A stretch of 64,000 bases of DNA, taken from contig NC_037254.1 of NCBI RefSeq assembly GCF_000002425.4, positions 5,177,084 through 5,241,083 of the forward strand, in the 5' to 3' direction. Below, one piece after another: positions 37,147-47,280 of the stretch. The first letter of the stretch is position 1, and every line of letters begins with the position of its first letter. Both the position numbers and the translations under genes were made by a program. The notes beneath the pieces were generated by a model. The model saw only the letters and a list, made by a program, of their open reading frames with translations, did not search any database and was not told the DNA's origin. This stretch comes from Physcomitrium patens. Lineage: Eukaryota; Streptophyta; Bryopsida; Funariales; Funariaceae.

Positions 37147-37393
37147 GAACTTTCTAGAAGAGAAGCCTCTGGAACCTTTTAGAGAGAAGTTTCTAGAAGC
37201 TTCTAGAAAAGAAGTCTCTGGAACCTTCTAGAAGAGAAGTTTCTAGAAGCTTCTAGAAAAGAATCCCCTGGAACTTTCTAGAAGCTTCCTAGTTAATAGA
37301 AGTAGCTCGAGAAGTTTCTAGAACCTTCTAGAAAGGAAGCCTCTGGAACTTTCTAGAAGCTTCCTAGTTAATAAAAGTAGCTCAAGAAGCTTC
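37147..37393 (+). promoter_or_regulatory. Array of perfect heat-shock elements
   Basis: Alternating GAA and TTC units spaced by exactly two bases, the definition of a heat-shock element. Uninterrupted runs: three units at 37147-37159, five at 37186-37208, three at 37221-37233, five at 37236-37258, four at 37271-37288, five at 37311-37333 and four at 37346-37363, plus two at 37386-37393. They lie from about 260 to 12 bp upstream of the TATA box. Most runs are kept in the 3' LTR. Confidence 0.88.
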
Positions 37394-37404
37394 CTAAGTA
37401 GGAG

Positions 37405-37443
37405 TATATATAGGGATCGAGGCTGAAGAGTTCTTCAGTCTCG
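37405..37443 (+). promoter_or_regulatory. TATA box and 5'-end stem-loop of the LTR
   Basis: TATATATA at 37405-37412. CGAGGCTGAAGA at 37418-37429 pairs with TCTTCAGTCTCG at 37432-37443 (12 bp with one G-T wobble, 2-nt loop), close to where transcription should begin. Confidence 0.7.
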
Positions 37444-37595
37444 ACAACACATCTCTTAGAGTTCTAGCTCACCTTTCTAGTGTTGTTCTTGTACTCATCT
37501 GTTTAATCTAGTTCTGCCACTTCTTCTTGAACTTCTTGTTAGATTTCAAGTCTGTATTTTGTGTCCGTGATAGTTTGTCGAGACTACACTAAGTT

Positions 37596-37608
37596 GAGAT
37601 ATCAGAGC
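37596..37608 (+). other. Displaced tRNA-iMet-type primer-binding-site remnant
   Basis: GAGATATCAGAGC resembles the usual plant iMet primer site (TGGTATCAGAGC) but lies about 25 nt beyond the LTR end instead of next to it. The interval GTTTGTCGAGACTAC is conserved in form in the older copies (after 44794 and, antisense, before 57619). Confidence 0.45.
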
Positions 37609-37620
37609 TAGTTCTTTCTT

Positions 37621-37809
37621 AGTAGAGTGTGGATTACCCCTCTACTTGAAGGTATACTAGCATTTTTTAGAGGTTGCGGATTACCCTCCTCTAAACTGAT
37701 ACTTCTTCTGTTACAATATTGGAGTCTTATTCTTCTTAGAGAGAGTGGATTACCCCTCTTCTTGAAATTCTTAAGGCGTTTTATAGGTTGTGGATTACCC
37801 TCCTATAAA
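37621..37809 (+). promoter_or_regulatory. Repeated stem-loops in the element leader
   Basis: Four copies of GGATTACCC start near 37631, 37678, 37747 and 37792. Three are loops of good stems: 37621-37627 with 37640-37646 (7 bp), 37666-37673 with 37688-37695 (8 bp) and 37780-37787 with 37802-37809 (8 bp). The third copy has a weak 4-5 bp stem. Stems two and four differ by a paired change. Confidence 0.65.
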
Positions 37810-37852
37810 CCAATATTGCCTCTTATAGGGTCATTTTTGTCTTTTTTTTAGA

Positions 37853-38878
37853 ATGGCCGGAGGTCAAGACATTAGTATGACAGAAAGTTCGGAGTCTAAG
37901 TTAGATGCTATTATGAATGCCCTCGCTACGTTATCACAAAGAACTGCAGAGATTGAAGGAGTGGTGGCAAAGCTTCATAATGATGGAGTATCTGGGATAG
38001 CACAATCTAAACTACACCAGCCTCAAATTTCGGCACTTGGAGAAACAACTTTACCTCAGGCTCGACAAGAACCACTAGTTCTACAACATAAGGAGCCTCG
38101 AGTTAGCCTTCCAGATATGTTTGATGGAACACGTTCCAAGTTTCGAGGATTCGTCAATCAAATCAAGTTGATAACAGTTTTACAGCCCGAACGATATCCA
38201 ACAGAGGAGTCACGTGTTGGGCTTGTTGGAACCTTACTTACGGGACAAGCTCTATCATGGTTTGCTCTTTTGTTTGAGAAACAATCATCCATATTAAACA
38301 ACTTCGAAACCTTTTTGGAAGCATTTGCGGAAGCATTTGGTGAACACGATAAGGTTCGATGGGCTACAACAAAGATCCGGTCGCTACGACAAGGGATGCG
38401 TTCTACATCAGTCTATGCTTCGGATTTCAGGCAATTAGTATGCGACATCAATTGGGATGAAGAAGCGTTGATGAGTCAATTCTATTGGGATTTAAGAGAT
38501 GATGTGAAGGATTTGCTGTTAACTCTTCCTGATCCACGAACGCTCAATGAAGCCATTAGCCAAGCTGTGAAGTGCGATAATCGCCTATTCCAACGTCGCC
38601 AAGACCAACGCTCAAGACAACATAAAATTTGCCATGCTCCAACTATGTCGGCAAGTAGTGTGAATTCGCATTCAGAGGTGGAAGACATGCAAATTGATGC
38701 GGTACGTATCAAATCTCTTACTATAGAAGAAAAAAAGCAACGTATGGAAAAAAATTTATGCTTGTATTGCAGTGGAGAAGGCCACAAAGTCGGAAACTGC
38801 CCCAAAAAGCAAAATCGAGGCATAGTCAAGACTAGGGGAGTATTTGTTCAGGAAAACGAGGATGCCCAGTCACAGTAG
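37853..38878 (+). CDS. gag: Gag polyprotein of the chromovirus
   Basis: Open ATG-to-TAG frame of 341 codons. A hydrophilic N-terminus and predicted coiled coil precede a retrotransposon-gag-type domain at about residues 80-240, with [15 protein letters not shown] and [19 protein letters not shown] single CCHC zinc knuckle, [14 protein letters not shown], sits near 38760-38801. This is the capsid/nucleocapsid protein that packages element RNA. Pol follows in the -1 frame and overlaps the gag end by about 40 nt. The frame has no nonsense codon, unlike pol. The same gag, decayed, can be followed at 44941-45115, 46513-46558, 47106-47245 and 49938-50165. Confidence 0.92.
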   Translation: MAGGQDISMTESSESKLDAIMNALATLSQRTAEIEGVVAKLHNDGVSGIAQSKLHQPQISALGETTLPQARQEPLVLQHKEPRVSLPDMFDGTRSKFRGFVNQIKLITVLQPERYPTEESRVGLVGTLLTGQALSWFALLFEKQSSILNNFETFLEAFAEAFGEHDKVRWATTKIRSLRQGMRSTSVYASDFRQLVCDINWDEEALMSQFYWDLRDDVKDLLLTLPDPRTLNEAISQAVKCDNRLFQRRQDQRSRQHKICHAPTMSASSVNSHSEVEDMQIDAVRIKSLTIEEKKQRMEKNLCLYCSGEGHKVGNCPKKQNRGIVKTRGVFVQENEDAQSQ

Positions 38879-41800
38879 GAACCGTGCGGCTGGACAATGA
38901 AATATCCCAACAACAATCAGGTTCCTTTCTTTCTGCGCAACCTGTACTTTGCTTTACAATCCCTCTGTTTATCGGCCCTCAAAAACTGAGAACCTTAGCA
39001 CTACTAGACTCAGGAGCATCTGCTTGTTTTTTAGACGAAGAATTTGCAAAGCATCATATGATCCCTTTAGTACAAAAATCAAAACCTGTTCATGTTGAGG
39101 TCATAGATGGGCGACCTTTATTGTCTGGTAGCATCACCCATGAATCAAAACCTATAGAAGTAACATTTAAAGACCATAGTAGTCATATTATTTTTAATAT
39201 TATTAGAACTCCATCAAATCCTATTATTCTTGGTCTTTCTTGGTTGAAAAAACATAATCCATTGATAGATTGGAGGTTGCGGAAGATGACTTTTCCCACA
39301 AAACCACCCAAAAAAAAACCTAGTAAAAAACCTCGAAAAAAGAAATCCTTATTCATTGGAGCAAGAGCGTTTATAAGATCATCTAAGGAAGGCACTCCAT
39401 TTGTCATTTATGCGGCTCCAACTACCAAGGAGAAGATCTCAACAGCAAATATACCGGAGCAATATAAAGATTTTGAAGACGTGTTTCAAAAGAAGAACGC
39501 TGACATACTACCGAAACACCGACCATATGATTGTGCCATAGACTTGCAAGAAGGAGCACAACTACCTTTTGGCCCAATCTACAATCTATTGCAAACGGAG
39601 TTGGCAGAGTTACGAAAGTACATCGACGAGAATCTAGCCAAGAACTTCATTCGTCATTCAAAATCATCAGCTCGAGCATCCATCTTATTTGTGAAGAAGA
39701 AAGATGGATCATTACGGATGTGTATGGACTATCGAAGCCTCAACAAGGTAACAAAGAAAAATCGTTACCCATTACCCTTGATTTCTAGTCTCTTAGAACA
39801 ACTTGGACGTGCGAAGATCTTTACAAAAATTGATTTAAGGGGAGCTTATAAACTCGTACAAATCAAGGAAGGAGATGAGTGGAAGACAGCATTCCGTACA
39901 AGGTATGGTCATTTCGAATATAATGTCATGCCTTTTGGTCTTACCAATGCTCCAGCGGTTTTCCAACATATGATGAATGACATCTTTCGAGAACACCTCG
40001 ACGATTTTGTTGTCATCTACTTGGACGATATTCTAATATTCTCTAAAAACGAGGAAGAGCATGAGGAGCATGTTCGTTTGGTCTTGGAGAAACTACGCAA
40101 GTGAGGACTATATGCCAAATTAGAAAAGTATTTATTTCACCAGACGGAGATGGAATTTTTGGGGTTCATTGCGACTACAGAAGGTTTGAAGATAGACCCC
40201 AAGAAAGTAGAAGCAATCATGTCTTGGGAGGTTCTGAAGACCGTTAGAGACGTACAATGCTTTCTTGGTTTTGCTAACTTCTATCGGATCTTCATCAAGA
40301 ATTATTCTCAAGTTGCTGCTCCTCTCACTCGATTAACATGCAACGATAAGTTGGAATGGGGACCTTTGGCGGAGAAGGCGTTTCAAGATTTGAAGACAAC
40401 ATTTACTACAGCTCCAATTTTGGTACATCCAGACTTTACAAAGGCCTTCTATTTAGAAACTGATGCTTCAGATTTTGCTTTGAGAGCTGTGCTTTCACAA
40501 ATGAGTGAAGATAAGAAGCTCCATCCAGTTGCATTCTATTCTCGGAAGTTCTCTGCTGCTGAAATCAATTATGAGATCCACGATAAGGAACTTCTTGCTA
40601 TAGTGGATTCTTTCAAAGAATGGCGTCACTTTCTTGAAAGAGCTGCACATCCAGTAACCATATATGCGGATCACAAGAATTTGGAGTATTTCATGACGGC
40701 TCGAGTTTTAAATCGGCATCAAGCTCGGTGGAATATGTCGCTATCTAGATTCGATTTTGTTATCACTTATCGACCTGGAAGGCAGCAAGGACTATCCGAT
40801 GCTTTATCAAGGAGATCGTATCTTGCACCAAAGGCTGGAGAAGCAGCGTTTGATCAACAATGTACAACGTTATTGAAGCCAGAGAGATTTCAGCTTTGTG
40901 CTACTATTGTATCATTTGATGCTGACTTCCTAAACTAGGTACGTGCTATGACCATTAAAGATTCAGTAGCCATTGATATCAAGCAACGTACCAATGACGA
41001 CAAGTTCAAGGTAGAGGGAGATCTTTTATACTTTGAAGAGCGATTGTACATTCCAAAAGGACTAGCACGACTCCGAGTTCTTCAATCTTGCCATGATTTT
41101 CCAGCTGCGGGACATTTTGGATTCAACAAGACCTTGGAGCTTATTTCCCGAGATTTTTGGTGGCCCCAAATGTGGAAGGATGTGAAAGATTTTGTCCTCT
41201 CTTGTGACATCTGTTCAAGATCTAAGAATCCTCGGCATCGCCCTTATGGACTTCTACAGCCATTGCCAATTCCACGTCGACCATGGTCTTCAATTTTTAT
41301 GGACTTCATCACGGACTTGCCATCATCAAACTCATTTGACAGCATCTTTGTCGTGGTAGATCGGCTTACGAAGATGGCACACTTTGTTCCTTGTAAGAAG
41401 ACATCGTCTAGTGAAGTCACAGCAAGACTCTTTTTCGATAATGTGTATCGATATCATGGACTACCAGATGATATCATATCAGATCGAGGTACCTAGTTCG
41501 TGTCAAAGTTTTGGAGATCTCTCTTTGGGATATTGAAGGTGGATATTAAGCTTTCTTCAGCTTTTCATCCTCAAATTGATGGCCAAACGGAACGGGTGAA
41601 CCAAGTCTTGGAGCAGTACTTACGATGCAGTATCAACTATCAACAAGACGATTGGACTGCATATCTACCGCTAGTCGAGTTTGCATATAACAACACCCTC
41701 CATGCGTCGACTCAACAAACACCATTCTTTTCCAACTATGGGTATCATCCGAAGCTTGATTTATTGAGTCCGTCAACAAATAACAATCCAACAGCTAAAG

Positions 41801-42354
41801 GATTTGCGAAGCAACTATCAGAGCTTCAAACTATGTTGAAGCTTCAATTACAATCCGCTCAAGAATCCTATAAGACGTCTGCAGATAGATTTCAGAATCC
41901 AGCACCTACTTTCAAAGTTGGAAACAAAGCCTCGCTTCTTCGACGAAATATCAAGACCAAGCGACCATGTGATAAGTTGGACTATCGAAGATTGGGACCA
42001 TTTATCATCCAGAAGCAAATTAATCCAGTGGCATACCGGCTGGAGTTACCGGCTTCTATGAAGGTACATCCAGTCTTTCATGTTTCTCTGTTGGAACCTT
42101 ATCGAGAGTCATCTTTTCCTGGAAGAGTACAATGTCCGCCACCTAGTATTAAAATCGAGAACCACGAAGAATACAAGGTTGAAAAGGTATTGGATTCACG
42201 ACGAAGGTGGAAAAAGTTAGAATATCTTGTTCATTGGTGCGGCTATGACATTAATGAGCGAACGTGGGAGCCAGCTGAAAATCTTGCGAATGCGCCACAA
42301 AAGGTATAGGAGTTTCATCAACGACATCCCAATAAACCTAAATCAATTCGATGA
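38836..42354 (+). pseudogene. pol: Pol polyprotein with four nonsense codons
   Basis: A single frame from 38836 to the terminal TGA at 42352 is broken only by TGA at 40102, TAG at 40936, TAG at 41494 and TAG at 42307. Domains: aspartic protease (LDSGA, catalytic Asp codon 39007); reverse transcriptase with YLDD at 40018-40029; RNase H (ETDASDFALRAVLSQ, about 40450); integrase with HHCC finger (about 41090-41215) and DDE residues at 41302 (D of FMDF), 41482 (D of SDRGT) and 41590 (E of GQTER); and a chromodomain at about 42169-42306 with HWCGYDINERTWEP, which places it among chromoviruses. All four stops are one C-to-T step from CGA or CAG. This copy cannot make full-length pol without readthrough. 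Confidence 0.93.
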
Positions 42355-42470
42355 TAGCTTCTTTCTGAAGCTTGTTCTCCCAACAATATAAGAAAAGGGG
42401 AGAGCACCAGTAAAATTCATAGTTGATGTAGTTATTTTCTCCAAGATAGATCATAGTTTGGTCTTTTGAT

Positions 42471-42824
42471 ATGGATAGTCAAGAGATAGATACTATGCCA
42501 GTCAAAGTATCCCAACCGAGTAGCTCACGAAGGCGACCCCAAGATGAAGAACTATATGTACCACGACGACGACGGAGGATACCGAGTAACCGATCACTGG
42601 TGATAGTATTTGAGATCGAGCCTGCTTACGATGGTCAACCAGAAGGCGTGTTTGCAGGACAATTTCACAATAAGGACACAGAAGTTCATGCTTGGTCAGA
42701 AGTCGAAGGCGTGGGCCACTACCGTTGGCTTCAAGGGTCGATGAATCACTTGCCTCGTGAACAACAATTAGAGTTCATAACAGAAGTTATGCGACAGAAC
42801 TTCATTTTCTTGCGTTGGTACTGA
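42471..42824 (+). CDS. Extra 117-residue ORF between pol and the 3' LTR
   Basis: Intact ATG-to-TGA frame on the sense strand in the position where some retroelements carry env or accessory genes. The N-terminal half is polar and basic, with a run of five Arg (RRRRR) preceded by YVP, suggesting nuclear or nucleic-acid binding. The C-terminal half has EPAYDGQPEGVFAGQF and ends in NFIFLRWY. There is no signal peptide or membrane span, so it is not envelope-like. I recognise no family. It is open although pol is broken. The two decayed copies of the family in which this region can be read (53740-53830; 36121-36240 antisense) lack it, having only about 90-120 bp between pol and the LTR. Confidence 0.6.
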   Translation: MDSQEIDTMPVKVSQPSSSRRRPQDEELYVPRRRRRIPSNRSLVIVFEIEPAYDGQPEGVFAGQFHNKDTEVHAWSEVEGVGHYRWLQGSMNHLPREQQLEFITEVMRQNFIFLRWY

Positions 42825-42857
42825 TCAACAACATTGCTTCTCAGAGACCTCGAAGCT

Positions 42858-42868
42858 AAAGGAGGGGG
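42858..42868 (+). other. Polypurine tract
   Basis: AAAGGAGGGGG directly abuts the TG of the 3' LTR, as expected for the plus-strand primer. Confidence 0.85.
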
Positions 42869-43315
42869 TGATATTAGAGACATATTCCTTAGAACTTTCT
42901 AGAAGAGAAGCCTCTGGAATCTTTTCGAAAGAAGTTTCTAGAAGCTTCTAGAAAGGAAGTCTCTGGAACCTTCTAGAAGAGAAGTTTCTAGAAGCTTCTA
43001 GAAAGGAATCCCTTGGAACTTTCTAGAAGCTTCCTAGTTAATAGAAGTAGCTCGAGAAGTTTCTAGAACCTTCTAGAAAGGAAGCCTCTGGAACTTTTTA
43101 GAAGCTTCCTAGTTAATAGAAGTAGCTCGAGAAGCTTCCTAAGTAGGAGTATATATAGGGATCGAGGCTGAAGAGTTCTTCAGTCTCGACAACACATCTC
43201 TTGGAGTTCTAGCTCACCTTTCTGGTGTTGTTCTTGTACTCATCTGTTTAATCTAGTTCTGCCACTTCTTCTTGAACTTCTTGTTAGATTTCAAGTCTGT
43301 ATTGTGTCCGTGACA
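42869..43315 (+). repeat. 3' LTR of the intact element
   Basis: Begins TGATATTAGAGACATATTCC and ends GTGTCCGTGACA. It keeps the heat-shock-element array, TATA box and stem-loop of the 5' LTR. Confidence 0.9.
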
Positions 43316-43535
43316 GATATATATTACTAAGAAAGAGCCTTGTCATTTCTGTTCCAAAAATTATCTTTTTGCAGAAGACAAAATATACCATTTTTGTAAG
43401 TTGAACCATAACAATATAAATAGTATCAAATGTTGGCAGATTAATGATGAAATCTATTCATACAAAAGTCCATGGTTGCTTTGGAATTGATAATAGTTGT
43501 AGAAATTAAAAATTCTTGGATCTTGAACAAATGTC
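43316..43535 (-). pseudogene. Decayed integrase, middle part (antisense)
   Basis: Continues the antisense integrase interrupted at 37126, covering the counterpart of MAHFVPCKK to CDICSRSKN. It ends at about 43535 and its next codons resume at about 55560. Confidence 0.7.
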
Positions 43536-44306
43536 TTATTATGAATTAAAATAAACTTCTATTAGTTGAAGGCTTCTTCTAAATTATAATAATTTAATAA
43601 TTTAATTAATCTTATATTTCTTGATTAATATTTGAATTATGTTCTATAATTCTACTAATTATTTAATTATAATCTAAATAAATTCCTTAACTTTTCACTA
43701 AGAACTTAAATCCTCTATCTAATTTAATTCACACTTTCACAATACACTATAATAATATAAATTATTCCAATTAATTATCAAGTTTTCTAATTTTAAAAGA
43801 GATTTTTTTATGTGATTTTATTTTATGTTGATTAATTTTATTTTTTATGTTTTGTCTTCTAATAATAAAATTCATCAAAGATTAAAAATTTATCTAAATT
43901 ATTCTTCATTTGTGAATGAATTTCCATCTATAAACAAAAATTCATCTATTTTAAACTTATATTCATATACTAAGTTCCATTCAATCCTAACCTAAGATCA
44001 TTCCCTCCTTTCTATTATATAATCAATTGTAATTGAATGGAATAAACTCCTTATATGAAAAGCTTCCTAATACAACCTCTTATTTTGATGTAGATCTTCA
44101 CTTCAAGTTCTCTTGATAGTGGTGGAAAATTTGTAATGCTGAAAGTTGCAACATGGAAAATCAACAAGAAAAAAAATAATAATACTTTAGTTAAAAAAAA
44201 CTAAAATTGAACTTACATGGCATCAATCCACTTATTGACCATTCTAGAAGCTATTTTCACTAGGATGAAAGAACCTTCATTGCAGCAAGTTTTTACAACA
44301 ACCGCA
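43536..44306 (+). repeat. Repeat F (LTR-like), copy 1
   Basis: Starts near TGAATTAAAATAAACTTC and aligns with 62538-63058 (same strand) and 49400-49937 (opposite strand), with shared AAAATTCATC-type repeats. Non-coding. It was later split by the old sense element starting at 44307. Confidence 0.5.
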
Positions 44307-44794
44307 TGTTATAGACATTTAATAAGAATATTTTAGGAATATTTTAGGAATATTTTATTAAATTCTAGAAGATTCTAAAATATTTTAAAAATGTATTTAG
44401 AAGATTCTTAAAATATTTCTAAAAGATTCTTAAATATTTTAAAAATATTTCAATGGATTCTAAAAGTTCTAGGAAGATTAAAGAAGTTGCTTGAAAAGAT
44501 TTCCAAAGTTGTTTTATCTTCAAGTAACATGGAAACTTCTCAAGAAGCTTTTTAAGGTTGTTTCATCTTCAAATAACTTAAAAATTTCTTAAGAAGCTTC
44601 ATAATACCTAGTATATATTAGAATTTAAGCTAAGAAAATCTTCAATCTTGATAACATATCTTTTAGAGTTCTAACTCACTTCTCTTGATGTTTATCTTGT
44701 ATTCATCTAGTTTATTCAAATTCTTGTTATTTTATTTTATTGAATTCATGTATTTAACTTCTTGTTTGGTATCTTGTATAATGTATTTATGACA
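44307..44794 (+). repeat. 5' LTR of the ancient sense element
   Basis: Starts TGTTATAGACATTTAATAAG and ends ATGTATTTATGACA. It keeps corroded TTCTAGAAGATTC-type units, and the leader after it is recognisable (ATTTGTCAAGACTAAC). Confidence 0.75.
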
Positions 44795-44940
44795 ATTTGT
44801 CAAGACTAACTTCTTATCAATACTAGAGCTTCATCCTTCTTCATAGAAAGTGGATTACATCTTTTCTTGAATGCATCTAAGGATTGTAAAGGTTGCAGAG
44901 TACCCTCTTTTAAATTGGTATAGTTTAAAAATTCTTTTTT

Positions 44941-45115
44941 TTTCTTTAGCATGGTTAGAAGTAAAGATATAAATATAGTTGAATCTCTTAATTCAAGTTA
45001 GATATTATTATGAATACACTGAATGCTTTAATTTGTAGAACTCCTAAAATTGAGGAATTTTTTATAAGATTTTATGGTGATATAAAACTTAGAGCAAGCC
45101 AACTTGTGATACAAC
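44941..45115 (+). pseudogene. Decayed gag start
   Basis: Matches the first roughly 60 codons of the intact gag, from the ATG at about 44950. It is interrupted after ACAAC at 45111-45115 and resumes with ACAAC at 46513. Confidence 0.7.
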
Positions 45116-46512
45116 CACTTTTTTAAGCTTGTGTATCTAAAGAGGCAGTGGCACTTATACCTTAATAAGAAAATTCACTTATTGGAGAACGTTGTCGTAT
45201 TACATGTTGTCTTGTTTGGGAATGCACCAGGCACCTAACTATGGAAGTTGAGATTGTGTTTTACAAACATTCAAAAAATCCTAATAGATTTCATCCATAT
45301 GAGAAGAATATAATCCAATTCCAATTCAAAAGTGCTAAAAAATACTCTTTTTAGTAGCCTCAATCACACATAAACGTCAATTATCTTGTTACTTTCATAT
45401 TTAAAGAATTTAGATTTTTCTTATAAATCTAAGCCTAATCAGTGAGCTTTAATAAGCTGTAACTTCTAATCAGACCATCCACTTGATCTAAAATTTTGCA
45501 TGCAATTATCAATGTAAGTCTTCTATATGCTCAAAAATTTTCAGCCTAATCCAACTTACAAATTGTGAGAAATCTTCCAAAAATTGCACTGATGTCACTT
45601 AGAGGCCAACTTAAAAAGTGAAGCAAAAATCCTAGTAATGATTTCTCCTTCTCTAATTGTTAACTTTGACTCAAAATTGGTGTGCACCTTGATCTTCAAG
45701 TCCTTCAATACTAAGCCAAATTTTACCTTGATTGGACTAACAAATCTTAAAATATCATAGAAATCCTATCCAACTCCAAACTACCAACTTCTACAACCCT
45801 CTCATTCTAAAAACTAGATATCTCTAAACTACACCATTAGATTATCACAAAATTTTGTATACACTTAGCACACCGAATAATCTAAATAATATTAAATTTT
45901 GAACTATAGATGTTATACCAATTGCACGAACTAGGAAAAATTGCTAGCCTTAGTTATATTATATAAAATCCAAATCTTCAATATAAACCCTGATTTTGAA
46001 CAATCAATGCTTAGCCTTCAAAAATCCTACCAAAACAAACCTTATGCCCTTGGAAAGGACTTCAAGCTAGCTCTCAAATCCTAATCTTTGATTTTCAAAT
46101 GCCTCTCTAATTTATCCTAGGCAGTCATTTTAATGATCAAAGGTCTAATTTTGACCGTGCCTTACAAATAGTCAATGCCTAAGTATCAATCTAATCTATC
46201 CTAAGGATTTTTTTAGCCCAATCCTACCTTCAACTTGATCCTAGTATCAACCATACCAACCACTTACCTCTTCTACCTTGATTTTAATAATTTATGGCCT
46301 TTATAAGGCAGTAAAAAAGTTTCTATATCCTAGAAGGTAAAAATACTAACTAACTTTTATCTACTTGCTATTAAGACAAGAAAATAGGCTAAGAGACTTT
46401 CATAAAAGCCTTATTAAAATATTTTAAATTCTTATTGAACTAATATAATAGAGTATTAATTAAAAAATCATTTTTAGTCATATTTTTATCATATAATTGT
46501 TTGATAATATGA
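45116..46512. mobile_element. 1.4-kb non-coding insertion in the ancient gag
   Basis: Flanked by the direct repeat ACAAC (45111-45115 and 46513-46517); removing it and one repeat rejoins gag. There is no coding frame. The ends (CACTTTTTT... and ...GATAATATG) are not the TG...CA of an LTR. Class unknown. Confidence 0.5.
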
Positions 46513-46558
46513 CAACGTAAAGAACCTTGGATTAGTTTTTTAAAAAAGTTTGATAGTT

Positions 46559-47105
46559 GTCATAGATATACATATGTATTCTAGTAGATATTTATATGAT
46601 TAGGTAGAAATAGGTAAAAATAGATAAAATAGGTTGATTTTATAATATCTTCTAAAGAAGCTTCTTAGAAGCTTTGTAGACATTGCTTTGACTTTATATG
46701 TATTTGTAGTTGATTGGTAGGTTAGAAACTTGATCAAAAATTAATCACATATTGGTAACTTGCAAAAAAACTAGATAATTATGTGGTATATATATAGAAA
46801 ACTTATCTTACAAATTAAAATACGTGTCTTGCAAAGTCAACATATTTTGGAGGTCCTATAGGATATCACAATGTAGTTTCTAGTTAAGGATATATATAGA
46901 GGTGAGAGTGAAGCCTTCTTCACTCTTGTCAATACCTTTCTAGTCCTTAGTCGTACTCCAAGACTTTCTAGTCTTCTTGTTTTTGACAATAGCCATTTTA
47001 GTTCAATATTATATCACCTTTGAATGACTTTCTACTTCTTTTCAATGACACATGAATGTATTGAAGATTTCTTTCTTTGAGATTCATATCCTTGATAATA
47101 ATACA
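46559..47105 (+). repeat. Solo LTR, family B, inside the ancient gag
   Basis: Starts TGTCATAGATATACATATG and ends near GATAATAATACA. TATATATA lies at 46891-46898, followed by a stem-loop (AGAGTGAA 46905-46912 with TTCACTCT 46919-46926). It contains GAAGCTTC units near 46665. Gag counterparts lie on both sides. Confidence 0.7.
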
Positions 47106-47242
47106 CAAGTTTTAGAGATTTGTTAATCAAATTTGATTGATAGCTTTTCTGTAATCTAAACGCTATTCAACAAAGGAGTCACAAATTGATTTAATTGGAA
47201 CCTTGCTTACAAGACAAGCCTTATCTTAATTTGCTCTTTTTG

Positions 47243-47244
<2 letters not shown>
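47106..47244 (+). pseudogene. Decayed gag fragment
   Basis: Reads as the counterpart of [20 protein letters not shown] to FALLFE of the intact gag. It is cut off by a TA microsatellite. Confidence 0.75.

Positions 47245-47280
<36 letters not shown>

Larger units (their letters stand above)
37127..37572 (+). repeat. 5' LTR of the intact element
   Basis: Begins TGTTAGGGACATATTCC and ends GTGTCCGTGATA (the 3' LTR ends GACA). It is composed largely of tandem TTCTAGAA/GAAGCTTC blocks up to about 37393, then a TATA box, a stem-loop and a presumed transcribed R-U5 region. Confidence 0.9.
37127..43315 (+). mobile_element. Near-complete Ty3/gypsy chromovirus, family A
   Basis: 6189 bp, bounded by LTRs of 446 and 447 bp and a GATAT target duplication. 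Order: 5' LTR, leader with stem-loops, gag, pol (protease, RT, RNase H, integrase, chromodomain), extra ORF, polypurine tract, 3' LTR. By hand the LTRs differ at about 13 substitutions, nearly all transitions, plus two small indels, so they are roughly 97% identical. Pol carries four nonsense codons, so this copy is not autonomous, although it could be transcribed. It sits inside a decayed antisense copy of its own family. Confidence 0.93.

Noticed and set aside
38851-38857. GGAAAAC as a -1 slippery heptamer
   Set aside because: Does not fit X XXY YYZ; re-pairing in the P site would be poor.
46554-47110. Target duplication around LTR B
   Set aside because: Flanks ATAGT and ATACA or CAAGT match too poorly to claim.
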